A stretch of DNA of 64,000 nt. Origin: Caulobacteraceae bacterium (GTDB taxonomy: Bacteria > Pseudomonadota > Alphaproteobacteria > Caulobacterales > Aquidulcibacteraceae). The notes below the pieces were generated by a model that saw nothing but the letters and a program-made list of their open reading frames with translations, did no database searches and was not told the origin of the DNA. Within the stretch, counting starts at the first letter, position 1. Every line of letters starts with the position of its first letter. A program made the position numbers and the translations under genes. The DNA lies in the NCBI GenBank assembly GCA_016703335.1, contig JADJCG010000001.1, positions 372,001 to 436,000 on the forward strand, in the 5' to 3' direction. Positions 46,040 through 55,493 of this stretch are shown here, in pieces.

Positions 46040-47362
46040 ATGGTGAAGATCAACAAACCCCAGGCCGTGCGCACGCATGAAGCCGCGAAAGGCCGTGCGT
46101 TCACGCCGGAAGCGCAGCTGCGCCGGACGCTGATGAACTGCATGCTGTGGGAAAGCCAGTTCTACGAGTCCGGCGTCGCCATCGCCGAGCGCATGGCTGC
46201 GCTCGTACCGAAGGTGAAACCCGAACGCGTCGCTGCGCTCGCTATTGAAGCGCGCGAAGACATGAAGTTGCGTCACGCGCCGCTCCTGATCGTGCGCGAG
46301 ATGGCGCGCCACGAAACCCACCGCGGTCTCGTGGCCGACACGCTCGAGCGCATCATCCAGCGTCCGGACGAACTGACCGAATTCCTCGCCATCTACTGGG
46401 CCGACGCGCTCGGACCGATGCAGCAACGCAAGAAGGCTGCGGTCTCGGCGCAGGTCAAGAAGGGCCTGGCGCGCGCGTTCGCGAAGTTCGACGCCTACCA
46501 GCTCGCCAAGTACGACCGCGACGCCGCGGTGAAGCTGCGCGACGTGCTGTTCATCACCCACGCCAAGCCGAAGGACGAGGCGCAGGAGAAGATCTGGAAG
46601 CAGTTGGTCGACGGCAAGCTCGCCTCCCCCGATACCTGGGAAGTCGCGCTGTCGGGCGGAGCCGACAAGAAGGAGACGTTCGAACGTCTGATCGCTGACA
46701 AGAAGCTCGGCGCGCTCGCCTTGCTGCGCAACTTGCGCAACATGCAGCACGCCGGCGTTTCGAAGAAGGCGATCGGCAAGGCGCTCGATGAGATGCGTAC
46801 CGATCGCGTTCTGCCGTACCGCTTCATTGCGGCCGCGCAGCACGCGCCGGACCTCGAACCCGAACTCGAACACGCCATGTTCCGTTCGATCGAGGGTCAC
46901 GCAAAGCTCACGGGCAAGACGATCCTGCTTGTCGACGTTTCGGGCTCGATGGATTCCCCGCTCTCGGGGCGTTCGGAGATGCGCCGTCTCGAAGCCGCGA
47001 ATGGCCTGGCCATTCTCGCGCGCGAGATCGGTGAGGACGTGGAAATCTACACGTTCTCTAACCACGTGAAGAAAATCGCTCCGCGCCGTGGCTTTGCATT
47101 GCGCGATGCGATCACCTCTTCGCAGCCGCATGGCGGAACGTTGCTGGGACAGGCCGTCGCCGAAGTTGACCGCAAGGACGCGCGTCTGATCGTCTTCACT
47201 GACGAGCAATCGCACGATCCTGTGCCCGCGCCGAAGGGTGTTGGCTACATGGTCAACGTCGCGTCGTATCAGCACGGTGTTGGCCATGGGCCTTGGCGCC
47301 GCGTCGACGGCTTCTCGGAGAAGATCCTCGACTGGATCATCGCCAGCGAAGCTGCCGAGTAA
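46040..47362 (+). CDS. rsr: Ro60 orthologue (Rsr), TROVE plus vWA domains
   Basis: Ring-shaped Y RNA-binding protein. The TROVE HEAT-repeat domain covers about residues 15-285 (RRTLMNCMLWESQFYESG, MRTDRVLPYRFIAAAQHAPDL). The C-terminal vWA domain has a complete MIDAS: DVSGS at 299-303, Thr367 in HGGT and Asp388 in FTDEQ. 440 residues. Family members bind Y RNAs and misfolded RNAs and can be tethered to PNPase by Y RNA. No rtcB or nuclease gene is adjacent. Start ATG 46040 follows GGAGTAGGAAG. The start context (46039-46050) differs by one base from the unit-5 Y RNA 5' core. Confidence 0.95.
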   Translation: MVKINKPQAVRTHEAAKGRAFTPEAQLRRTLMNCMLWESQFYESGVAIAERMAALVPKVKPERVAALAIEAREDMKLRHAPLLIVREMARHETHRGLVADTLERIIQRPDELTEFLAIYWADALGPMQQRKKAAVSAQVKKGLARAFAKFDAYQLAKYDRDAAVKLRDVLFITHAKPKDEAQEKIWKQLVDGKLASPDTWEVALSGGADKKETFERLIADKKLGALALLRNLRNMQHAGVSKKAIGKALDEMRTDRVLPYRFIAAAQHAPDLEPELEHAMFRSIEGHAKLTGKTILLVDVSGSMDSPLSGRSEMRRLEAANGLAILAREIGEDVEIYTFSNHVKKIAPRRGFALRDAITSSQPHGGTLLGQAVAEVDRKDARLIVFTDEQSHDPVPAPKGVGYMVNVASYQHGVGHGPWRRVDGFSEKILDWIIASEAAE

Positions 47363-47365
47363 CGG

Positions 47366-47397
47366 AAGGCCCGCGTTCCAAGAGAGCGCGGGCCTTT
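47366..47397 (+). terminator. Intrinsic terminator after rsr
   Basis: Ten-base-pair perfect stem (AAGGCCCGCG / CGCGGGCCTT) with an eleven-base loop, beginning three bases after the rsr stop, with a short T run. Confidence 0.8.
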
Positions 47398-47468
47398 GGC
47401 CACACGCTCAGCGTTGCTCTCGCCGGAGCGCCGGCGCCCTCGCCGGCATAGCCGCCGGTGACGTCGCC

Positions 47469-47544
47469 CTTCGACAAGCTCCGGGGTGACGATGCCTCAG
47501 TCCGCACCAGCCTCACAGGAGCGTCATGCTGAGCCTATCGAAGC
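47469..47544. repeat. Inverted pair of a REP-like intergenic repeat
   Basis: CTTCGACAAGCTCCGGGGTGACG-type copy (47469-47491) and an opposing copy whose reverse complement is GCTTCGATAGGCTCAGCATG plus ACG (47522-47544). Such CTTCGACAAGCTCAGGGTGACG-like palindromic units are common between genes in alphaproteobacteria. Here the copies have diverged at several positions. No RAYT transposase in the window. Confidence 0.6.
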
Positions 47545-48694
47545 AAACGCGGACCTGCGGTCGCAGGATTGGCGCGTGCTCTATCCACGCTGTTTTGAAT
47601 GCAAACCGCTGAAAACAAAGCCAACGCAGCAAAATCAATCCGACAGGCAAAAGACGGGCGCACAATGGCTGCCCGTGTCCCAAGCCAGAGCCCCCATTGT
47701 TACGACAGCGAGCGTCGAAGTGTTCTTCACTTCGATGCTGCGTTTGTTGAGCGAAGTCTTTGGTTCGATCCTTCGCTTCGGCTGGCAAGGACGCAGCGTC
47801 CGATTGCATCGCATGCTGTGCCGCGTTGAACGCGCCGTCGAATGCCTGCTGTTCCTAAAGGCCGTCGCGCTTCATCCAACGCCGGCGAGAAAACGTCGCG
47901 CCCCCACGTCGCGCCTTTGGGCTTTCGGCGCACAAGGCCGCCGTTTCGCGCCGCCAGAAGGCGGCACTTACCGGCGCACGACGAAGCATAGACCGGCGCG
48001 CCTGTTTTCCGTGGCAGAGGCGCCTTATCCGCGCCAAAAAGCCAATGCGCTCGCGGGGGGGGGGGGGGGGGGTTCGCATCATGGCGCTTATCGAAGCGCT
48101 CGTGCATCCACGCACGTGCTTGCGTCATTTTCCTGGAAAGAAGGAGCTGCGCCGACGAGACCTCCGCTTTCAGGCCTGCTCGTGCCACCGGCCGCGGCCC
48201 CCACCCCCCCCCCCGCCCCCCCCCCCCCCCCCCCGCGCCCGGGGGGGGGGTTTCTGCGCCCCGCCCCCTCGTTGACTGCGCCGCCGGGCGAAAACGCCGA
48301 TGCCGCGCCGCGGTCTTTGCGCAATCCAGCTCATCGACACGGTCTCGGATAGCGCGCCGAGACATCGCAGGTCCTGCAGTGGTCCGAGGGATCGTTCGAC
48401 ATGTCCCTCGCGGGCGCCTCCGCTTGCGGCGCGATCCCAATATGGACCGCCGGGGCGTCCCGCCGGCTCGCGCTGACCCGTCAGAGCGTTGTCAGCGCGC
48501 ATCGTCACGAAGCGACGCGCGCCTTAGGGCACGCGGCGGGCGCCCCGTTCCGGCGCCCCCGCCCCGCCCCCCCCCCCCCGGGGCCCCCCGCCCCCCCCCC
48601 CCCCGCGGTCACAAAATGTCCGAGCATGCCGGCGAGACGCCGGCGGTCCATAATTCGTTAGAACCGAACCGGCATCGAGACGCACGGCTTGGCT
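47545..48694. other. Non-coding, low-confidence sequence with long G/C homopolymers
   Basis: About 1.1 kb with no recognisable gene. G18 lies at 48055-48072, C11 at 48204-48214, C19 at 48216-48234, G10 at 48241-48250, C13 at 48567-48579 and C14 at 48591-48604. Open frames through the runs encode Gly/Pro repeats and are not credible proteins. Such runs are foreign to the rest of the window and fit poor-quality reads or a contig join. Confidence 0.65.
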
Positions 48695-49240
48695 TCACGC
48701 CGCTCTTTTCCGGTTGCACGAAATCCGGCAAGCCTTGTCCTTGTCCGACATCTCAGAAACCGGCAGCGGCCACTTCAGCCCAAACGCCGGATCGTCGTGG
48801 CGGTAGCCGCCGTTCGAATCCGGCACGTACATCGCCGAGCAGAGATAGCTCACCTGCGTATCGTCCATCAGCGTCTGATAGCCGTGCGCAAAGCCGCGCG
48901 GCACGTAGAGCTGACGGCCGTTCTCGAACGAGAGGTCAAACCCTTCCCACTTCAGATACGTGCTCGAATGCGGACGCATATCGATGATGATGTCGTGCAC
49001 GGCGCCTTGCAGCGCACGGACAACCTTCACTTCGTAATGCGGATCGACTTGGAAGTGCATGCCGCGAACGGTGCCCTTCGTCTTCGAGTAGCCGGTGTTG
49101 TGCTGCGGGTAGCTGACCTCGAGATTGTTCTCGGCAAATTCCTTCATGCAGAAGGAACGGCCGAACCAACCGCGATTGTCGCCAAAGGGCGTCATCTCAA
49201 TGAGAACGACGTCCTGCAGTGTGGTCTTGTGAAACTTCAT
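48695..49240 (-). CDS. rfbC: dTDP-4-dehydrorhamnose 3,5-epimerase family protein
   Basis: Cupin-fold sugar nucleotide epimerase: PFGDNRGWFGRSFC, the catalytic His in KGTVRGMHFQ, and YVPRGFAHGYQTLMDD. The active-site Tyr region (DPAFGLKWPLP) is present. 181 residues. Its start overlaps the stop of the NAD-dependent epimerase (ATGA). No rfbA, rfbB or rfbD in the window, so it may act on another dTDP- or CDP-sugar. The symbol is by family. Confidence 0.87.
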   Translation of the reverse strand: MKFHKTTLQDVVLIEMTPFGDNRGWFGRSFCMKEFAENNLEVSYPQHNTGYSKTKGTVRGMHFQVDPHYEVKVVRALQGAVHDIIIDMRPHSSTYLKWEGFDLSFENGRQLYVPRGFAHGYQTLMDDTQVSYLCSAMYVPDSNGGYRHDDPAFGLKWPLPVSEMSDKDKACRISCNRKRAA

Positions 49241-50289
49241 TGCGCGGCGACCGCTTCCGCACCCGGACGCAATTCGTTGGTGAGCACATCGTCCGCGAGC
49301 AGCTTCTTGATGTGCTTGATGCGGTTGTAGCGCGTGCCTTCGAACTCATCGACCGTGACGCCGCTCTTCTTGTAAGCGGCGTAAAGTTGCTCGGCGCCTT
49401 TCACGGCATCCCATTGCGGCTGGAAGCCCGGCAGCGTGTTTTTGATCTTTTCGAAGCTCACGCGATACGAGCGCGGGTCCGGGCCGGCTTCGCTGGTGAG
49501 TTCGATCGTCGTGTTCGGCACGATGTCGCGCACGATCTCAGCGATCTGACGGACTGTGTAGTTGTGTGCCGTTTGGCCGACGTTGAACGCTTCGCCGCGA
49601 ACCAGATCGGCCGGCGCTTCCAGCGCGGCGATAAAGGCGCGCGAGATATCTTCGATGTGAACGATCGGGCGGATCGGCGTGCCGTCCGACTTCAGCAAGA
49701 TGACGCCCTTGGTCATGCCCCAGGCGACGAGGTTGTTCAGCACGATGTCGAAACGTTGGCGCGGTGACACGCCGTAAGCGGTCGCTGGGCGGATGAACAC
49801 CGGGCAGAACTTCTCGTCCGCCATCGGCTTCACGTCGCGCTCAACCAGCACCTTCGATTCACCGTAGGCCGAGACCGGCGCGAGCTTGCCGGTTTCGTCG
49901 ATCATCTCGTCGCCTTCGGTCTTGCCGTAGTTCGAGCACGACGACGCGAAGATGAATTTCGGCACGCCGGCCTTCTTGGCCAGCTCAGCGATCTTCACCG
50001 ACGCGAGGTGGTTCACGTCGTAGGTCAGAGTCGGGTTAAGGTCGCTCAGCGGATCGTTCGAGAGCGCCGCGAGGTGGATGATTGCGTCGAAGCCTTCGAC
50101 GTCTTCCAAGCGCACGTCGCGCGTGTCGCGGATGATCGTCGGGATGTCGACGATCTCGCCGCCGTCTTCGAACGTGCAGCGCGAGTAAAGATCAGCGTCC
50201 AGGCCAACAACTTCGTGCCCAGCCTTTTGCAGCATGGGCGTCATCACCGTGCCGATATAGCCGCGTGAACCCGTCAACAGCACCTTCAT
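49237..50289 (-). CDS. NAD-dependent sugar epimerase/dehydratase (extended SDR)
   Basis: Rossmann start MKVLLTGSRGYIGTVM, a catalytic YxxxK in SAYGESKVLVE, and the sugar-binding GVSPRQRFDIVLNNLVAWG segment. 350 residues. The Ser/Thr of the catalytic triad is in FASSCSNYG. Coupled to the 3,5-epimerase gene; a terminator-like hairpin separates it from the transferase gene upstream. Confidence 0.9.
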   Translation of the reverse strand: MKVLLTGSRGYIGTVMTPMLQKAGHEVVGLDADLYSRCTFEDGGEIVDIPTIIRDTRDVRLEDVEGFDAIIHLAALSNDPLSDLNPTLTYDVNHLASVKIAELAKKAGVPKFIFASSCSNYGKTEGDEMIDETGKLAPVSAYGESKVLVERDVKPMADEKFCPVFIRPATAYGVSPRQRFDIVLNNLVAWGMTKGVILLKSDGTPIRPIVHIEDISRAFIAALEAPADLVRGEAFNVGQTAHNYTVRQIAEIVRDIVPNTTIELTSEAGPDPRSYRVSFEKIKNTLPGFQPQWDAVKGAEQLYAAYKKSGVTVDEFEGTRYNRIKHIKKLLADDVLTNELRPGAEAVAAQ

Positions 50290-50411
50290 GGACGTCTCGC
50301 CTTCTCTCTAAAGCCCGCACGTATCCAGCGTTGCGGGCGCCTCTATTCTATGCCGCGAGCGCGTCCCGCCCCAAGGCCAGACACGTCCGCGTACTGATGT
50401 TTGTTCATGCA

Positions 50412-50437
50412 AAAAGCGCCCCTCGCGTGGGGCGCTA
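50412..50437 (-). terminator. Intrinsic terminator after the sugar transferase gene
   Basis: On the minus strand, AGCGCCCC/GGGGCGCT (8 bp) with a six-base loop, followed by TTTTT. It lies 9 bases beyond the end of the gene at 50446 and isolates it from the epimerase operon. Confidence 0.85.
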
Positions 50438-50445
50438 ATTCCGGC

Positions 50446-51231
50446 TCAAAGTGCGCCGGGATCTTTCTTCCAGAACAGCAACGCCACCGTCGCCGCGACG
50501 ATCTCGACTTCGCGCCACCAGGTCCAGTTGCGGACGTACTCGACGTCGTACCTGGTGCGCGCTTTGATCTTCTCGACCGTCTCAGTCGGGCCGCGGCAGC
50601 CATTGACTTGCGCCAAGCCAGTCACGCCCGGACGGGCGCTGAAGCGCTCGGCATAGGTCAGTTCGACTTTGTGAAAGTGGATGTCGTGCTCCAGCGCGTG
50701 CGGGCGCGGGCCAATGATCGACATGTCGCCCATCAGCACGTTGAAGAGCTGCGGCAGCTCATCCCAGCTCGAACGGCGCAGGAAGGCGCCCAAACGGGTG
50801 ATGCGCGCGTCATGGTGGATCGCCTGCACGACGCCGCGGTTTTCCATGACCGACATCGTGCGGAACTTGAAGATCCGGAACGTCTTGCCGCCGAAGCCGC
50901 CGCGCTCTTGTTGGAAAATCGCATCGCCGGGGCTGTCCATCTTCACCGCGACGGCGGTCGCGACCAGCAGCGGGGCCAGCACGACGAGGGCGGACGACGA
51001 GGCGAAAACGTCAAACGCCCGCTTCGACCAGCCACCGACCGGCGAGCCGGCGCGGCCGCGCCAGGCTCAAGCGTCTTCCGTACAACTTCAACGGCGGGCG
51101 CGGCTTCGGCGATCGTCGGCGGGGCTGGCGGCGTAATCGCAATGAGACGCGGCGGCGCGCGACGCCACTGGGGCGCGAACTGGTGCTGCGGCGCTAGCGC
51201 TTTCTTCGCTAGCTTTCGACTTTTCCTGCAT
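50446..51231 (-). CDS. Exopolysaccharide polyprenyl-phosphate sugar transferase (frame breaks in 5' part)
   Basis: Starts the repeat unit on undecaprenyl phosphate. The core is intact: one membrane helix (VFASSSALVVLAPLLVATAVAV), FQQERGGFGGKTFRIFKFRTM, SSWDELPQLFNVLMGDMSIIGPRPH and RPGVTGLAQVNGCRGPT. The N-terminal extension reads in other frames (MQEKSKASEESASAAAP, then RLIAITPPAPPTIAEAAP), giving breaks near 51190 and 51045. Compared with the transferase at 29160 all catalytic positions are canonical. Confidence 0.9.
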
Positions 51232-51429
51232 TGCAACCCCGCGTGGCTCGCACCGTTCTGTACGAACTCTCAGCAACTTTACTTAAAGACACCGAGAGAG
51301 CGTATTGCAAGCGCTCACTGATATCTCAGTACCGAAATCCAACCTCGCTCGCCTGACGCGCGAAGCAAGGACCAAAGCGAAACAACTCGCTCAGCAACTG
51401 TGGAAAACTCGCGTCCGGCGAAAACTGTC

Positions 51430-53623
51430 TCAGCTCTTCGAGAAGTCGTACGTCGGATACGAGTAATAACCAGGCACGCGCCGATCGAGACCGTTGAGCG
51501 CGACGCCGCGAATATTGGCGCCAGCATCGTTCAGCTGCTGAAGCGCCGCGCGCACCGCGCGCATCGGCGTCTTCTGCCAACGTGAAACCAGCACTACAGC
51601 ATCGGCCTTCGCCGCAGCGACGCGCGTCTCAGCGACAGCCAGCACCGGCGCGCAGTCGAGCACGATGAGATCGAACGAGCCGCGGAGTTCCGCAATCAGC
51701 TTGCTCATGTCTTCGGCGCCAAAGATTTCCCTCGGCGTGAAGCCCGAGCCGCTCACCGGCAGCACGCACATACCGCTGGCTTCATCGAGATAGATCGCCT
51801 GGCGCCATGTGACCTCGCCCGAGAGCACTTGGAGCAGGCCAACGTCCGGCTCGATGTCGAGAACCTCCTTCACCGAACGGCGGCGGAGGTCGCAATCGAT
51901 CAGCAGCACGCGCTGGCCCGAAAGCGCCGAGACCCGCGACAGGCAGAGCGAGACGGTCGTCTTGCCTTCGTTCGGCAGCGCCGAAGTGATTGCGACGACT
52001 TGCGTTTTCGGCTGGCCCGCGGCGAACAGGATGGTCGTGCGCAGAACCCGGAAGGCTTCCGTGAACGCCGACATCTGGCGCTGGATCATGTACGCGGCCG
52101 GATGCTGAGCCGTCGTTGGCGACAGGCGCAGCTCGCTGCGGCGGACTTGCGGGATGCTGGCAAGCGCCGGCGTACCGGTCTTGCGCTCGACGTCATCCGA
52201 GCTGGCAAAGCCGTCATCCAGTGCTTCCGCAAGGAAAGCGCCGGCCAGGCCCAGACCAAGAGCCAGAGCGAACGACATCACAAAGGAGATCGACAGACGC
52301 GGCGAGCTCTTCTCGTTCGGGACCGCAGCGGCCGAGATCAATTCCGCCGGCGCGGTGTTTATCGTGCCTTGATCAGCGAATTCGTGCGCACGCTGGAGGA
52401 ACGTCTCATAGACGGTGCGGGCGGCGGCGGCTTCGCGCTCGAGTTCCCGCAGACGAACCATTTCCGGGCCACCACCGGCGAGTTCACGGCGCAGCGCGGT
52501 CAGCGCCCCCTCCGCCTGCGCGACGCGCGCGGCCGAGATATCGACATCGTTGCGCATGCCGGCCTGGATGCGGCGCGTTTCCGCGGTGATCTGACTGCGG
52601 ATGTCCGCCAGTTCGGCGCGAACGTTGGCGATCGCCGGGTGCGCTTCGCCGTAACGGTTTTGATAGTCTGCGAGCTGGCGGGCGACCGTCGCCTCCTGCG
52701 CACGCAGCTGGCTGATCACCACCGAGTTTAGAACGACACCGACCGAGTCAGCCGAACCGCCCGAGTTCAGCATGTCTTGGAGCTGAGAATAACGAGCTTG
52801 GCGTTCGGCCTGATCGGCGCGCGCTTGGTTCAGGACGTTCTGGGCGTCGGTGATCTGTTGCTCGATCAGCAGCGCGCCTTGGGTCGAAACCAGGCCGGTG
52901 CTTCCGCGGTATTGCTCGACTTCACTTTCCTTCGCTTCGACGTCAGCGCGCAGTTCACTGAGGCGGGTCGACAGCCACGTGTTGGCGCGAGCGGCGCTCT
53001 CGATGCGCGCTTCGATTTGATAACGCTGGAACAATTCAACGAGGTGGTTCGCAAGCTGAGCCGCGCGCTCCGGGCTTTGCGAGTTAGCGGAGACTTCGGC
53101 GGCGTAGGTCAGGCCACGGCGGCGAACCGTGATCGCCCCGCTGACTGCCTTCACTACGGCTTGGCGCACTTCGGCGCGGTAGGCGACGGCAGCCGGGCTC
53201 GTATCGGTCGCAAGCGGCGCGTCGGCATCATCCAACGCAGCGTTCCATTCCGGGTCGGTCATCAATCCCAGGGAGTCGACCAGACGGCCCGTCAGCATGT
53301 CGGAGCGCAGCACTTCGAGTTGCGAGGTCCACCACTGGCGCCGTCGGCGGCGGGTTCACGCGGCCATTCGGATCTTGCGGGCCGGGCAGCTGCTCGCCAC
53401 CGCCGCTCATCATAACAAGGGCGGTCGCGCCGTATTGCGGCGGCTGGATCATGAACACGGTAAACGCCAACGCGAACGCGACCGCGCCGATGGCCGCGAT
53501 CAGCATCCAGCGGCGCATCAAGAACGCGAAAATCCACTTCAGGCTGAACGTACCCAGTTCGCCCCCATCCTCGGGTGGGAGATTCATCTCACCCGTAGGC
53601 TTGCGAATGGCGATTACGTTCAT
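51430..53623 (-). CDS. Wzc-like polysaccharide co-polymerase with tyrosine autokinase domain (one frame break)
   Basis: N-terminal Wzz part (helix IAAIGAVAFALAFTVFMIQP), long coiled coils with VEQYRGSTGLVS, second helix (SFALALGLGLAGAFLAEAL), then BY-kinase: Walker A SALPNEGKTT, Walker A' VLLIDCDLRRR, Walker B LIVLDCAPVL and the tail RVPGYYSYPTYDFSKS with four Tyr. The frame changes near 53320 (PPTAPVVDLAT onward). About 730 residues. It is paralogous to the gene at 27058, which implies two export systems or a duplicated one. Confidence 0.9.
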
Positions 53624-54171
53624 TTCGACGTTCCTTGCCCGCGCAATTCTCGGCGGGGCCCCGGCTTTGAAAGCAATTACTCCGCCAGAACAAAAACGCT
53701 AGCGCGTCTTATGTTGGCACACAGCGCAGAGTGCGAAACTTGGTGAAAACACAACCAGTGTCGCTTTTTCGTCGCGGATTTTCGCTTCCTTAGTCGCCAC
53801 TTGTCAGAACTCTTGCGCGTTCGCCGCGATACGCTTTTCGCTGGCGGCGGGTGTCACAATAACAGTTGGAAATCTGGCGAACCGTCGAGTGTGAAATACC
53901 GCACAAAACACGCGCGCGAAGTCTGTGATTTGAATTCGCCTGACTGGGGAATTTGTACTAGACTGCTAACAAGCGACAGGTCGCCGTTTGCCAATCTCTG
54001 ATCGAAGCCAGCCAAGTACACCGGAACTTGAAAGACGGGCCTGCGTTACCCCCCAGGATCGACTGAAAATTGTCCGAAATTTAACTGCCCAAAACCGATC
54101 ATTCTGGCCCATCAACTTTCGGGACAACTCCCGGCTCTTAACGCCAAGAGTGCAACCATGGCGATTGTGGA
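53624..54171. other. Long intergenic region upstream of the second Wzc gene
   Basis: About 550 bases, AT-richer than the flanks, between divergent genes. Short open frames here lack coding character. It probably carries the promoter of the co-polymerase gene and that of the small membrane protein. No clear operator or repeat was found. Confidence 0.45.
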
Positions 54172-54381
54172 TTGAGCAAGCGGACAGAGACGTTGGCTTA
54201 TATGGTTCCCCAGCCCCAGGCGGCGATTTCCAAGGCCGAAGTACGTGTCGCCCCAGCGCCGCGCGCGGCTCAGAAGCGCTGGCCGATGGCGCTCTCGATT
54301 TGGGCTGCCGTCGCGGTGAGCTTAGCTTTGTGGGCCGGCCTCGCCTGGATCGTCAGCCTGTTCATGAGCCTATTCAGCTAA
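54172..54381 (+). CDS. Small single-pass membrane protein
   Basis: 69 residues from a TTG at 54172 (59 from the ATG at 54202): a short Ala/Pro/Gln-rich cytoplasmic part, then one membrane helix (MALSIWAAVAVSLALWAGLA) and an amphipathic end. No family recognised. It precedes the glycosyltransferase gene by about 100 bases on the same strand. Confidence 0.5.
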   Translation: MSKRTETLAYMVPQPQAAISKAEVRVAPAPRAAQKRWPMALSIWAAVAVSLALWAGLAWIVSLFMSLFS

Positions 54382-54478
54382 TCCCCACCGAAAGCGCCGG
54401 GCGGCTTTGACGGCCCGACTATTGCTCTGGCAGCACCTGCATTCACCCCGTCCGCGGGACATTTGGGCTGCCTGATTA

Positions 54479-55493
54479 ATGCCGACCGCTTCTCCCTCTC
54501 CCGCCAAGCCGCTCGTGGCGGTGATCACGCCTTGCTACAACGGCGCGCGGCACGTCGAGAACGCGATCAAGGCGGTCCAGGCCCAGACCTACCGGCCACT
54601 GGTCCATTGCATCGTCGACAACGCCAGCACCGACGCAACGCCCCAGATCATCGCCCGCTACGCCAACGCCGAGGTGCAGATCATCACGATCCGCAACCCC
54701 GAAACCGTCAGCTTCCAACAGAACTCAAACAAGGTCGCGACGCTGATCCCGGCGGAGGCCACCCACTTCCGCATGCTGCATGCGGACGACACCATGCCGC
54801 CTAACGCCATCGCCGACATGATGGAGGTCGCACTCGCGGACGAGACTATCGTCATGGTTGCCGGCATCGAGAAGATGAATGGCGTCCTGCGGAACCACGA
54901 CTTCCCGGCCGAGTGCACTTTCTATGAGTCCAGCAATATGCTGGCCCGCTTCCTCTCCGACGAAGCGCACATCCCGACCGCGCACGTACTCTTTCCGCAC
55001 GGACGTGATGCGTCAGGGTGAGAATTTTTATCCGAACGATATCGTCGAGTGCTACATCGCCTCGGTCTGCCGCACGCTCTCGCGCGGCAAGCGCGCGGGC
55101 TTCGTGCACAAATATATCGCAGACACGATCCGCCATAAGGATTCCGGCTCGCTGGTGTTTACGCTGGCGCCGAAGGTTAAAGCGGTGATCTGGGAGAAGC
55201 TGCTCTTCATCGAGCGCTACGGCCCCGCTGCGCTTTCGAACACGGAATACAAGCGCGTGCTGAACCGCTTCCTGCGCGTGTTCTACCGGCGTATTTTGTT
55301 CTGGGCGGTCTCCGGCGCCGGCGCCATCGCCAAGCGTGATCTCGGCCGCCTCGCCTCGCGCGGCCACAGGCCGAACCCGCTGGATTTCATCGCGTCGGTC
55401 GCGGTGTGGCCGTACTATCTGTTCTTGAAGCGCGTGAAGCGCCCGCAAGCACCGCCGCGCTGGCCGGCGGATTCCACCACAGCCGCGAGCTAA
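54479..55493 (+). CDS. Glycosyltransferase family 2 (one frame break)
   Basis: GT-A fold: VAVITPCYNGARHVENAIKAVQAQTYRP, the NASTDATPQI nucleotide site and the acidic motif HADD (FRMLHADDTMPP). The frame changes near 55000; the continuation MRQGENFYPNDIVECYIAS to the end at 55493 keeps coding character and finishes with a basic amphipathic tail. About 335 residues. Transfers a sugar during repeat-unit assembly at the inner membrane. Confidence 0.87.

Noticed and set aside
45728..47287. Long minus-strand frame across the Y RNA array and rsr
   Set aside because: Antisense of rsr and structured RNA; Val/Arg/Asp-rich shadow composition.
47486..48352. Long open frames through 47.5-48.5 kb on both strands
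   Set aside because: They depend on translating G/C homopolymers into Gly/Pro runs, overlap each other and show no motifs.
53801..54001. 66-codon frame in the intergenic region before the glycosyltransferase
   Set aside because: Codon use unlike neighbours, no ribosome-binding site and no similarity recognised.
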